From positions 1 to 21,129 of the forward strand of contig CAYWVC010000023.1 of NCBI GenBank assembly GCA_964461635.1: a stretch of DNA of 21,129 nt, in the 5' to 3' direction. Position 1 is the stretch's first letter. Each line of letters starts with the position of its first letter. The DNA is from RGIG3994 sp964461635. Its GTDB lineage: Bacteria > Bacillota > Clostridia > Oscillospirales > CAG-272. A program made the translations under genes and the position numbers. Shown here in pieces: positions 8,353-14,643 of this stretch. The notes below the pieces were generated by a model. That model searched no databases, was not told the DNA's origin, and saw only the letters and a program-made list of their open reading frames with translations.

Positions 8353-8381
8353 ATTATATCACATTCAATCGGAATTTTCAA
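8353..8381 (-). promoter_or_regulatory. Sigma-A promoter upstream of the ECF operon
   Basis: On the minus strand TTGAAA (8376-8381), a 17-bp spacer and TATAAT (8353-8358). The -35 box lies in the last codons of the amidase gene. It would give basal, housekeeping transcription of the sigma/anti-sigma/vWA operon. Confidence 0.65.
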
Positions 8382-8946
8382 CGGGCGCTTCGTCGACGCC
8401 CGAAAGAAGGCGTTCAAAGCATCCGTCGTCAAGATATTCGACAAGCGCCGCTTGGATATGTATAAATCTCGCACCGAAGGCAAGACGGTAACTGCTGAGA
8501 GGGCGATCCAATGCGTCATCCGAATGTGCGCAGACGTAGATCTCGCCGTCGGCAACGTCACTGACGACCAAAGTGTGATAGAAATCTCCCGCCATATCGC
8601 AAAGCTGAACGACGTCGCCCGGCTCGACCCGCGCGCGCCCGACCGCGATCCCCAACGGCCCGACCCGTGTAAGGTTTTGCGGATATCCGCCGCCTCCGGT
8701 CATAAAGTTGTAAAAGAATTCCACACCGGTAAAAGCGGGTGCCCGATCGTCAAGGCTAACGTAATACCACCCGTACGTGGGATCAAAATTCTCCGTACAG
8801 CACCCCGCCAGAATACACTGCGAAACGAAATTCGTACAGTCGCCCCCGATGCCGGTAAAGTCGGCAAACAAAGGATTGCGTCCAAGCGCCCATTTGCGTG
8901 CGTATTCGACTGCTCTTTCCCGAAAATAAGGTCTTGTTAACAGCAT
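8365..8946 (-). CDS. Amidase_6-family (putative amidase domain) protein
   Basis: 193 aa, matching the putative amidase domain PF12671 (papain-like/NlpC-like fold). Diagnostic motifs are GGDCTNFVSQCI (35-46, with the probable nucleophile Cys37), DVVQL (111-115), YHTLVVSD (123-130, probable catalytic His124) and AHSDDALDRPLSSY (140-153). It lacks a signal peptide or membrane segment, so it appears cytoplasmic unless exported by another route; related domains are usually thought to cleave amide bonds in cell-wall peptides. The start ATG follows GGAGG with a good spacer. It precedes the ECF sigma gene in the same direction with a 97-bp gap containing that operon's own promoters, so it is probably a separate unit with some read-through. 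The substrate is unknown. Confidence 0.87.
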   Translation of the reverse strand: MLLTRPYFRERAVEYARKWALGRNPLFADFTGIGGDCTNFVSQCILAGCCTENFDPTYGWYYVSLDDRAPAFTGVEFFYNFMTGGGGYPQNLTRVGPLGIAVGRARVEPGDVVQLCDMAGDFYHTLVVSDVADGEIYVCAHSDDALDRPLSSYRLAFGARFIHIQAALVEYLDDGCFERLLSGVDEAPVENSD

Positions 8947-8969
8947 AATTACCTCCAGGCTTTTTTTAC

Positions 8970-8975
8970 ATTATA
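8970..8975 (-). promoter_or_regulatory. Possible -10 box for the Amidase_6 gene
   Basis: TATAAT on the minus strand, 23 bp before the amidase start. No good -35 hexamer occurs at 16-18 bp spacing (GCAGCA at 17), so the promoter may be weak or activator-dependent. I see nothing else in 8976-9057. Confidence 0.35.
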
Positions 8976-9057
8976 TGATAGCTCTTCGGCACTGCTGCAC
9001 AATTATTTTAATTTGATACGCACGCGCAGCGGGAAAATTCGTTCTCGGGCAAGGACG

Positions 9058-9081
9058 AAAAAAGCGCCGTACGGCGCTTTT
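9058..9081 (-). terminator. Rho-independent terminator after the two-helix membrane protein gene
   Basis: A perfect palindrome at 9060-9081 (arms AAAAGCGCC/GGCGCTTTT around GTAC) ends in a run of six T on the minus strand. It lies about 20 bp beyond the stop codon at 9101. Confidence 0.85.
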
Positions 9082-9100
9082 CTCGGTTATTCTGTTAATA

Positions 9101-9772
9101 TCACTCGTTATCCTCGTCAAAGGCGTGGATGTTCTCGCGGACGTAGGTCATCATCTGCCCCTCAATATAACGGGAGTTCCCCTTGATACAGTCGGCAAGC
9201 CGCTCAACCTCCGTGCCGTCGTTTACCCGACGGATCGAAGTGAGTTTGCGAAGCATATTGAGATCGCCGACCGCTTCAAGACAATTAAGCAATCTGGCAA
9301 AATCCGCATTCGGCATTTTGAAGAAAAGCTGCCAATCCTCGTATTTGTCGGAGGTCGCGAGGTCGTAAAACATCTTATATACGACGAGGGGCTTAAAAAC
9401 GTCATCATCCCCGAATATCCCGCGCCGTCCAAGCAATCCGCCGATCCAGGGCTCATCCGCACTGTCGATACGGTTCGCCATATAGTAATTAAGGCTGTCG
9501 TTGACGCGCTCAAACGTCAGCTTTTTAACGCTTATTGTTTTCTCGGTATCACGGTCGGTCAAGAAGAAGTTTTTCGTCTTTTCCGCCATAACGAACATAT
9601 AAACGTAAAGCATCCCGGCAAGCATCAGCAAAAGAGCGGTGCAGATGAAGAGCATAACCTTCACCGGAGCGTGCGTATTGACCAGCGCAATAATAAAAAG
9701 TATCAGCGCCGCCAGCACAGGGCACGCAACGCTCACGTACGGTACTATAAGTTTTAGTTTATCCGAATTCAT
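9101..9772 (-). CDS. Hypothetical two-helix membrane protein
   Basis: No family recognised. Starting at the ATG at 9772 it is 223 aa. Two transmembrane helices occupy about residues 9-30 and 36-62 (IVPYVSVACPVLAALILFII and MLFICTALLLMLAGMLYVYM), joined by a short THAPVK loop. They are followed by about 160 hydrophilic, mainly helical residues that are probably cytoplasmic. I prefer 9772 to the upstream ATG at 9784 because the GGAGG ribosome binding site overlaps the first ATG (ATGGAGGATCATATG). It is monocistronic: a strong sigma-A promoter (9804-9832) and a strong terminator (9058-9081) flank it. Confidence 0.7.
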   Translation of the reverse strand: MNSDKLKLIVPYVSVACPVLAALILFIIALVNTHAPVKVMLFICTALLLMLAGMLYVYMFVMAEKTKNFFLTDRDTEKTISVKKLTFERVNDSLNYYMANRIDSADEPWIGGLLGRRGIFGDDDVFKPLVVYKMFYDLATSDKYEDWQLFFKMPNADFARLLNCLEAVGDLNMLRKLTSIRRVNDGTEVERLADCIKGNSRYIEGQMMTYVRENIHAFDEDNE

Positions 9773-9803
9773 ATGATCCTCCATAATATCGGTCTATATA
9801 CTG

Positions 9804-9832
9804 ATTATATCACAAAAAAACATTGTTTTCAA
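9804..9832 (-). promoter_or_regulatory. Sigma-A promoter for the two-helix membrane protein gene
   Basis: On the minus strand TTGAAA (9827-9832), a 17-bp spacer and TATAAT (9804-9809), about 32 bp before the chosen start codon. Confidence 0.75.
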
Positions 9833-9875
9833 TAGCTTTCATATTTTATTTTTCCGTTTTCGGTGACAAAAACGT

Positions 9876-9914
9876 AAAAAGCGGAAGAACCGTTCAATGG
9901 CTTTTCCGCTTTTT
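9876..9914. terminator. Terminator after the XRE/S24 repressor gene
   Basis: An 11-bp perfect stem, AAAAAGCGGAA (9876-9886) with TTCCGCTTTTT (9904-9914), encloses a 17-nt loop just after the stop codon at 9918. The T tracts on both sides mean it could work in both directions; the gene it serves is on the minus strand. Confidence 0.8.
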
Positions 9915-9917
9915 GAA

Positions 9918-10730
9918 TCATTTTCTCTTGAGTTTGCCGATAACCTTGCCACAGCACGTTATATCGCAAAAATCCTTAAGCATAATATCCCCGAAATCGG
10001 GATTCAGCGAAATGAGCCTGTCACCGCCGAAGACCTTGAAATATCCCGAGCCGTCAAGCACAAAGATGCCGAGCTCGCCGTTTTCAACCGAATCGCAGTC
10101 GGCAACGAGCAGAAGATCCCCGTCGTGGTATTTCGGCTCCATACTGCACCCGCTGATACGGACGGCATAGTCGGCGCCCGCAGTTCTTGCATTCTCGGGA
10201 ATCGTGATCTCCTCTGCCGTCGTAGCGTCAAGGAAAACGCCGGTTCCGGCTGACACCGGAAGATCGAACATCGGAATGACACGTCGCCCGAAGCCCGATG
10301 CCACTGTTGCGGCAGCGGCAGGCACCTTGGCACGGGTTGCCGCCGACGTCCCCCTCGGTATTGACCCGTGTATGGGAGCTTGCCACGAGCCATAGCTTTC
10401 GGACCGCAATCTCTCGCGCTCCTTTTCAAGGACAAGGGTGACGATCTCCTTACCGTGGGTATCAAGCTCACGGTAGTTTTCCACAAGTCTGATCTCGCCG
10501 GGCTCAAGCGTATAATTGTTTTTGTTTTCGGGAATCCCGTTAACGGCATAGTCCAACGAGCAACCGAGAGCGTTACAAATAAGCACTATATTGGAAAGCT
10601 TCGGTGAATCGCTGATCCCCGCCAATATCTTGCTCAGCGTACCCAACGGAATACCGGTTCTTGACGAAAGCTCATCGTTAGTGATCTTCTGTTCCGCCTT
10701 CAGCAGTTTTATTCTTTCAATATAATCCAT
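9918..10730 (-). CDS. XRE-family repressor with LexA-like S24 autoproteolysis domain
   Basis: 270 aa. The N-terminal XRE helix-turn-helix (about 4-62) contains ITNDELSSRTGIPLGTLSKILAG. After a low-complexity Ala-rich linker (about 125-150) comes a LexA/S24 domain: a probable cleavage site Ala161-Gly162 in PVSAGTGVFLD, catalytic Ser196 in GCSMEP and Lys232 in GYFKVF, 36 residues apart as in LexA. All residues for self-cleavage are present. It probably represses a set of genes and is inactivated by RecA-dependent or other stress. No phage genes are nearby. It starts at an ATG after GAGGTG, is driven by TTTACA-17-TATAAT (10762-10790), and is divergent from a small membrane protein gene that it may control. 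Confidence 0.9.
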   Translation of the reverse strand: MDYIERIKLLKAEQKITNDELSSRTGIPLGTLSKILAGISDSPKLSNIVLICNALGCSLDYAVNGIPENKNNYTLEPGEIRLVENYRELDTHGKEIVTLVLEKERERLRSESYGSWQAPIHGSIPRGTSAATRAKVPAAAATVASGFGRRVIPMFDLPVSAGTGVFLDATTAEEITIPENARTAGADYAVRISGCSMEPKYHDGDLLLVADCDSVENGELGIFVLDGSGYFKVFGGDRLISLNPDFGDIMLKDFCDITCCGKVIGKLKRK

Positions 10731-10761
10731 ACCCGCACCTCGTTTTTCTGATTACGACAAT

Positions 10762-10790
10762 ATTATATCACGCTTTTTCCGTTTTGTAAA
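10762..10790 (-). promoter_or_regulatory. Sigma-A promoter of the XRE/S24 repressor gene
   Basis: On the minus strand TTTACA (10785-10790), a 17-bp spacer and TATAAT (10762-10767). The 10-bp sequence TCCGTTTTGT (10778-10787) overlaps the -35 region and recurs inside the divergent promoter at 10842-10851, so it may be a shared operator half-site. Confidence 0.75.
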
Positions 10791-10830
10791 GTGCTTTTTG
10801 AAATTATTTTCTCATTTTGGAATTTTGCCA

Positions 10831-10859
10831 TTGACAACAGCTCCGTTTTGTGCTATAAT
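10831..10859 (+). promoter_or_regulatory. Consensus sigma-A promoter of the small membrane protein gene
   Basis: A perfect TTGACA (10831-10836), a 17-bp spacer and a perfect TATAAT (10854-10859). TCCGTTTTGT lies in the spacer (10842-10851), a position where a bound repressor would block RNA polymerase. The leader is about 75 nt. Confidence 0.85.
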
Positions 10860-10940
10860 TCGACCGTAAGGTTTCCTAATACGGAAAAACGAGCCTTGAA
10901 CGCGCGGCGTCAAAGCTCTAACATTAAGGAGGAATCGGTA

Positions 10941-11249
10941 ATGAATAAAGTCTACGAGGATCAATACAGAAGCAACTGCACGTTCATCGGTACGCAAAGC
11001 AGAACGGACAAAAAAGCGGCGGATGAACACGAAAGCATCTTTGAAGTGCTGTCATCCTCAAAAGCTATGAACGTATTCCACGTGATATGCAGCGTGATCT
11101 TTTTCGTCGCATTCATCGGCATAATCGGTGGGATGGACGCAGGAACCGTGCCGGTGGGCGTTGGAATAACGGTGTCGATATTTATGTTTTTTATAGAGAT
11201 CGTTTGCTTTGGGATAAAGCTGCTCGGCGGATCGGACAAGCGCCAATAA
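10941..11249 (+). CDS. Small hypothetical membrane protein
   Basis: 102 aa, no family recognised. The ATG is set by AAGGAGG (10926-10932); an upstream in-frame extension would run into the promoter. The first 40 residues are hydrophilic and charged (KKAADEHESIFEVLSSSKAM). Two transmembrane helices follow, about 43-62 (VFHVICSVIFFVAFIGIIGG) and 68-92 (VPVGVGITVSIFMFFIEIVC), with a short basic tail. It is transcribed alone from a perfect consensus promoter, so it should be well expressed unless repressed. The divergent XRE/S24 repressor is the obvious candidate regulator. The function is unknown. Confidence 0.75.
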   Translation: MNKVYEDQYRSNCTFIGTQSRTDKKAADEHESIFEVLSSSKAMNVFHVICSVIFFVAFIGIIGGMDAGTVPVGVGITVSIFMFFIEIVCFGIKLLGGSDKRQ

Positions 11250-11252
11250 TAT

Positions 11253-11293
11253 CGTTGACCGCCACGCGGCGTTTAGCTGCGTGGCGGTCAACG
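11253..11293. terminator. 15-bp GC-rich hairpin between convergent genes, without a U-tract
   Basis: CGTTGACCGCCACGC (11253-11267) pairs perfectly with 11279-11293 around an 11-nt loop. It starts 4 bp after the small membrane protein stop and ends 18 bp before the end of the convergent XRE gene. Neither strand has a T run after the stem, so intrinsic termination would be atypical; it may act as a shared transcript-end stabiliser. Confidence 0.5.
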
Positions 11294-11310
11294 GGAAATA
11301 AAGCCTCTGA

Positions 11311-12000
11311 TCATTTTGAAGGATCGTCATCCGCGCGTTCCGACGTCTGATCGACGTGAGCTTTTTTTCTGACGCTCGATCTTTTTCGCCGCTTCAAAAA
11401 ATCCGGCATAAGGGACGGGCTCTTCAATCTGGACCACAGCACGATAGATATCTGAGCGGGAATCCCGAGTAAAAAGAGCATCCATATTACGTGTCCGAGA
11501 GTCAACACGTGCACGAAAAAGCTCGTCAGCGTCGACCATACCATAACGGAGATAATGAGATAATTATATCTGCGATTGCCCCACAGCGAGTTAAAAACCA
11601 ACAGAACGATACAGGTCACGGGGATCGCGTAAATGAAGAACAGCCACGGGGAGTCGATTCCGTCGACAAGATTGCCGTAAATAAACGCGATAGTCGACAC
11701 CAACCAGACGACCGAACAGGCGAGTAAAGTTATCACAAGATAGCTGACTCGCTTTTTTTCTCCCTTTTTAGTTGTCTCCTCAGCAACGAAATTTTCATCA
11801 ATAAGGTCGTCAAGCTTTACACCGTAAAACTTAGCTATCTCGGCAGCGACGGCAATGCTCGGGCAGGATTCTCCCTTTTCCCACTTGCTGACGCTCTTGT
11901 CCGAATAGTGGATCGCCTCCGCAAGCTCGGCTTGGGTCAATTTGTTCTTTTTTCTCAGCTTAACAAGATTAGCCGAGATTATTTCATTAACAGTACTCAT
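11311..12000 (-). CDS. XRE-family regulator with C-terminal membrane domain (paralogue 1)
   Basis: 229 aa. The XRE domain (about 6-66) has LTQAELAEAIHYSDKSVSKWEKGESCPS as helix-turn-helix. Four hydrophobic helices then follow between about residues 83 and 190, with motifs shared with the gene at 19601-20248: PVT...LL..NS.WG.RR, IISV..WS and LFLLGIPA. The protein is therefore a membrane-anchored one-component regulator that may sense a membrane or envelope signal. The ATG at 12000 is only six bases after a -10 box, so its mRNA appears leaderless. It is divergent from a GT8/acyltransferase operon, with TCTAC-type operators in between, which suggests it controls itself and that operon. A charged 30-residue tail follows the last helix. 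Confidence 0.87.
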   Translation of the reverse strand: MSTVNEIISANLVKLRKKNKLTQAELAEAIHYSDKSVSKWEKGESCPSIAVAAEIAKFYGVKLDDLIDENFVAEETTKKGEKKRVSYLVITLLACSVVWLVSTIAFIYGNLVDGIDSPWLFFIYAIPVTCIVLLVFNSLWGNRRYNYLIISVMVWSTLTSFFVHVLTLGHVIWMLFLLGIPAQISIVLWSRLKSPSLMPDFLKRRKRSSVRKKAHVDQTSERADDDPSK

Positions 12001-12008
12001 ACTATTAG
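11999..12008. promoter_or_regulatory. Second operator-like site over the -10 and start codon of XRE paralogue 1
   Basis: On the minus strand ACTAATAGTA matches the core ACTAACAGTA of the palindrome at 12050-12068 with one change. It overlaps both the -10 box and the ATG, so a bound regulator would block transcription of its own gene. The match is short, hence the modest confidence. Confidence 0.4.
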
Positions 12009-12035
12009 TGTATCACGCAGAATGCCCCTTGTCAA
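12007..12035 (-). promoter_or_regulatory. Promoter of XRE paralogue 1, predicted leaderless transcript
   Basis: On the minus strand TTGACA (12030-12035), a 17-bp spacer and TACACT (12007-12012). The start codon begins at 12000, about where transcription should start, which leaves no room for a ribosome binding site. Confidence 0.7.
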
Positions 12036-12049
12036 GGCTCAAATTCTAA

Positions 12050-12068
12050 ATTCTACTGTTAGTAGAAT
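12050..12068. promoter_or_regulatory. Operator palindrome between XRE paralogue 1 and the GT8 operon
   Basis: ATTCTACT-GTT-AGTAGAAT has 8-bp perfect arms around 3 nt. Further ATTCTAC half-sites lie at 12081-12087 and 12116-12122, the last just upstream of the GT8 promoter. The palindrome at 20270-20286, beside the paralogous regulator, has the same core and spacing. Confidence 0.65.
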
Positions 12069-12129
12069 ACGCCGTGATAAATTCTACTCCCCGTTCGAAA
12101 ACATTAGAAAACAAAATTCTACCGTTCTC

Positions 12130-12158
12130 TTGACCAAACTGAGCTTTCGGAGTATAAT
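12130..12158 (+). promoter_or_regulatory. Sigma-A promoter of the GT8/acyltransferase operon
   Basis: TTGACC (12130-12135), a 17-bp spacer and TATAAT (12153-12158), 35 bp before the GT8 start. An ATTCTAC half-site (12116-12122) lies immediately upstream of the -35 box. Confidence 0.8.
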
Positions 12159-12193
12159 AACGTCACTACTTTTTGATAAGGATGGTGCTACGA

Positions 12194-13138
12194 ATGAACA
12201 GCACAGCAACGCAAAAACCGATTATCCCGATATTCTTTTCCACGGACAACAATTACGCGCCCTTTCTCGGCGTAGCCATACAATCCATCGTAGAAAACGC
12301 TTCGTGCGACTACGACTATCGCATTTACGTTATGACAACCGAGCTCTCTTCCCTGAACCGTTTTCGCATCCGCCGCTCGGCGCGCGGGCTTGCAACCGTG
12401 ACCTTCGTCAACGTTGAGCGAGAGCTTTCGAGAGTAAAGGAAAAGCTTCACACGCGCGATTACTACACCAACACCACCTATTACCGCTTTTTCATAGCAG
12501 ATATGTTCCCGCAGTACGCGAAGGCACTCTATCTTGATTGCGATATAATCGTTAACGGTGATATCTCCGAGCTCTATAACACCGAGCTCGGCAACTGCCT
12601 TGTCGGTGCTATTCCCGAGGAGGTAATGCTGAACGTCGGAGTGTTCGGAAGATACGTTGACAAGGTGCTGGAGATCCCGCACCGCGAATATTTCAACGCC
12701 GGGGTGCTCGTTATGAACCTCAACGAATTCCGACGCCAAGATATAGAAAGCCGTTTCATAAAGCTCCTGTCCGAGCGGATATACGACGTAACTCAGGATC
12801 AGGATTACCTCAACGTCCTTTGCTACGGCAAATCCGTGCTTCTGGGGCTTGAATGGAACAAGACTCCATTCGCGGACGGAATGTTTTGGAACGGTGACGT
12901 GCCCAAGCTTATTCACTATAAAATCAATTGGAAGCCTTGGCACTACGACGGCGTGGTATACGGCGATCTGTTCTGGAAATACGCCGATCGCAACGTGTAC
13001 CGCCACACGGTACACAAAATATTGAGGAAGTACACGCCCGAAGAACGTTTGCGCGACAGCGTAGCGTACCGCAATCTTTACAGCCTCGCCGAGCGCGAGA
13101 CCGAGGAGCTTGAAGCCAAGATCGCCAAAAACGCCTGA
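12194..13138 (+). CDS. Glycosyltransferase family 8 protein
   Basis: 314 aa. GT8 (LgtC-like, GT-A fold, retaining) enzymes transfer a hexose from a nucleotide-sugar to an acceptor. Seen: the N-terminal IPIFFSTDNNYAPFLGVAIQ (11-30), the DxD metal and nucleotide-sugar site Asp115-Cys-Asp117 in ALYLDCDIIVNGD, FNAGVLVMNL (167-176), QDQDYLN (202-207) and IHYKINWKPW (240-249). No membrane segment is present. The start at 12194 is preferred over ATG 12182 because AAGGATGG lies at suitable distance and the family start aligns there. It is first in an operon with two acyltransferase-like genes (13169 and 14001), so the acceptor may be a lipid and the product a glycolipid; this is inferred. Control by the divergent XRE regulator is likely. 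Confidence 0.92.
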   Translation: MNSTATQKPIIPIFFSTDNNYAPFLGVAIQSIVENASCDYDYRIYVMTTELSSLNRFRIRRSARGLATVTFVNVERELSRVKEKLHTRDYYTNTTYYRFFIADMFPQYAKALYLDCDIIVNGDISELYNTELGNCLVGAIPEEVMLNVGVFGRYVDKVLEIPHREYFNAGVLVMNLNEFRRQDIESRFIKLLSERIYDVTQDQDYLNVLCYGKSVLLGLEWNKTPFADGMFWNGDVPKLIHYKINWKPWHYDGVVYGDLFWKYADRNVYRHTVHKILRKYTPEERLRDSVAYRNLYSLAERETEELEAKIAKNA

Positions 13139-13168
13139 CAATTCCCAAGCGAAAGGATCGTCTTCATA

Positions 13169-13993
13169 ATGGAACAGTCACAAGACAGGCTGAATATTAT
13201 AAAAAAGATAGAAGAATACGAAAAAAACGGATGGTTCGACAGGGACGTTGAGGATGATCCCCCAACACTTCCGCTCGATTATCGTAAGGTCGACTACACC
13301 GGAAAAAAGCTCACCACAAGGATACAGTCCGAGATCGCCAACCAAGTGGCAAAGCACTACTTTGACGGTCAGATACGGAAGAAGAATCTCGTTATCAAAA
13401 ACGTTGTCGGGCTTGACAATTACCTGTCGGTTAACGGCGGTGCGGTGATCACCTGCAATCACTTCAACGCATTCGATAACTACGCCGTATTCAAAGCCAT
13501 ACAAAAGCCGCTCGGGCATCGACGACTGTACAAGGTCATACGTGAGGGAAACTACACGTCCTTTAAGGGACTGTACGGCTATTTCTTCCGTCATTGCAAC
13601 ACCCTTCCCCTTTGCTCATCGGCGAAAGGGCTTGCAACGCTTTTTTCGGCAACCGACGAGCTGCTCAAGCGCGGAGAAAAGATCTTGATCTACCCCGAGC
13701 AGGGGATGTGGTGGAATTATCGCAAGCCGAGGCCTATGAAGGACGGAGCATTTCGAATAGCCGCCAAAAGCGGGGCTCCGGTAATTCCCTTCTTCATCAC
13801 TATGGAAGACAGCGAAAGAACGGACGAATCCACCGGTTTCCCCGTTCAGGAGTACACGGTAAACATCCTGAAGCCTATCTATCCGGACGCAACTCAACCG
13901 GCAAGGCTCGCCGCCCGTGCTATGGCAGACGAGAACTACGCCGCTTGGAAAGAAGTGTACGAAGCCTTCTACGGAATCCCGTTGACCTACTGA
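13169..13993 (+). CDS. PlsC-like lysophospholipid acyltransferase family protein
   Basis: 274 aa. It has the PlsC/AGPAT signature HX4D as NHFNAFD (His98 and Asp103), then TSFKGLYGYFFRHCNTLPL (130-148) and the substrate-phosphate motif YPEQGMW (175-181, Glu177), followed by RPMKDGAFRIAAKSGAPVIPFF (188-209). Such enzymes move an acyl chain from acyl-ACP, acyl-CoA or acyl-phosphate to a glycerol or sugar hydroxyl at the inner membrane face. The N-terminal 45 residues are charged and family-atypical. It begins 30 bp after the GT8 gene with a weak GAAAGGA ribosome binding site and ends 7 bp before the CrtO-like gene. It could acylate the GT8 product or be a general 1-acylglycerol-3-phosphate acyltransferase; the operon favours the former. 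Confidence 0.88.
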   Translation: MEQSQDRLNIIKKIEEYEKNGWFDRDVEDDPPTLPLDYRKVDYTGKKLTTRIQSEIANQVAKHYFDGQIRKKNLVIKNVVGLDNYLSVNGGAVITCNHFNAFDNYAVFKAIQKPLGHRRLYKVIREGNYTSFKGLYGYFFRHCNTLPLCSSAKGLATLFSATDELLKRGEKILIYPEQGMWWNYRKPRPMKDGAFRIAAKSGAPVIPFFITMEDSERTDESTGFPVQEYTVNILKPIYPDATQPARLAARAMADENYAAWKEVYEAFYGIPLTY

Positions 13994-14000
13994 TCGCATT

Positions 14001-14573
14001 ATGGTATATATTATCTTCATCGTCGTGTCGATGGCACTTATCGTGCTTTTTAACTCACTTTTTCCGGGAGACACCGGGCTGTCTTGGTATATCTTTCTTC
14101 TGTGGACTGTAATAATGACGGCGGCGGCGATCGCAATACAGGGCTTTTTCGCCTTTCTGATACGCCGATTGCCCGAAAGATGGTTTGACTACAAAAGACC
14201 TTTTTTCAAGGTCTCGCCCCGTGAAAAACGTTTCTACAAAGCCATCGGAGTTAAAAAATGGCGTCATTTGGTCATTGAGCTCGGAATTTTCACCGGCTTT
14301 TCAAAGAGCCGCTTTACCGATCCGTCCGATCCCGGATATACCGGCAGGTTCCTGTTGGAATCCTGCTACGGTATAGTGATTCACCTTTCCTGCATCGTGA
14401 CCGGATCGTTGGCAATGTTTGTTTATCCGCCGTTGACGCTACGCGTGGGAGTATTTGTCGCCGCGGTCAACGTACTGCTCAACGTTCTGCCGATATTCGT
14501 CTTGAGATATAACGTTGAAAAGATCGCCAAAATACACGAGCGGAATCTTCGTCGATCGCAAAAACAATATTGA
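14001..14573 (+). CDS. CrtO-like glycosyl-carotenoid acyltransferase family membrane protein
   Basis: 190 aa integral membrane protein. Hydrophobic helices lie at about 3-17, 28-54, 116-140 and 145-172. The cytoplasmic segment between them has RRLPERWFDYKRPFFKVSPREKRFYKAIGVKKWRH... pattern features: an aromatic/KRPFFK stretch, FYK.IGVKKW and later FLLESCYGIVIH, which I recognise from the staphylococcal CrtO family (glycosyl-4,4'-diaponeurosporenoate acyltransferase, PF18927). In Staphylococcus that enzyme acylates the sugar of a glycosylated carotenoid. No carotenoid genes are here, so a different glycolipid acceptor is more likely. No ribosome binding site is visible and the gap to the previous gene is 7 bp, which suggests translational coupling. 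Its stop codon lies inside the -35 box of the next promoter. Confidence 0.72.
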   Translation: MVYIIFIVVSMALIVLFNSLFPGDTGLSWYIFLLWTVIMTAAAIAIQGFFAFLIRRLPERWFDYKRPFFKVSPREKRFYKAIGVKKWRHLVIELGIFTGFSKSRFTDPSDPGYTGRFLLESCYGIVIHLSCIVTGSLAMFVYPPLTLRVGVFVAAVNVLLNVLPIFVLRYNVEKIAKIHERNLRRSQKQY

Positions 14574-14598
14574 AAAAAGCTTCCTTTTGTGGTACAAT
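14570..14598 (+). promoter_or_regulatory. Sigma-A promoter of the YfcE-like gene, overlapping a hairpin
   Basis: TTGAAA (14570-14575), a 17-bp spacer and TACAAT (14593-14598). The -35 contains the stop codon of the CrtO-like gene and the -10 lies in the loop of the palindrome at 14577-14612. Confidence 0.65.
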
Positions 14599-14612
14599 AC
14601 AAAAGGAAGCTT
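14577..14612. terminator. Perfect 14-bp hairpin between the CrtO-like and YfcE-like genes
   Basis: AAGCTTCCTTTTGT (14577-14590) pairs with 14599-14612 around an 8-nt loop. The T run (six) is on the minus-strand side; on the plus strand only AATTATGTTT follows, so plus-strand termination may be partial. Only read-through transcripts from the GT8 operon contain the whole hairpin, because the internal promoter starts past the loop. Confidence 0.5.
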
Positions 14613-14643
14613 AATTATGTTTATCGAAAGGACTCACAAAAAA

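Noticed and set aside
7777..8940. 387-codon open frame on the plus strand
   Set aside because: It lies opposite the ECF sigma and amidase genes, both with clear motifs and ribosome binding sites. The long frame is a by-product of GC-rich third codon positions, and it crosses two minus-strand promoters.
9918..10730. XRE/S24 repressor as a sign of a prophage
   Set aside because: No integrase, structural, lysis or replication genes lie nearby, and flanking genes look chromosomal.
12188..13141. 317-codon open frame on the minus strand
   Set aside because: It is antisense to the GT8 gene with DxD and KPW motifs; no ribosome binding site or promoter supports it.
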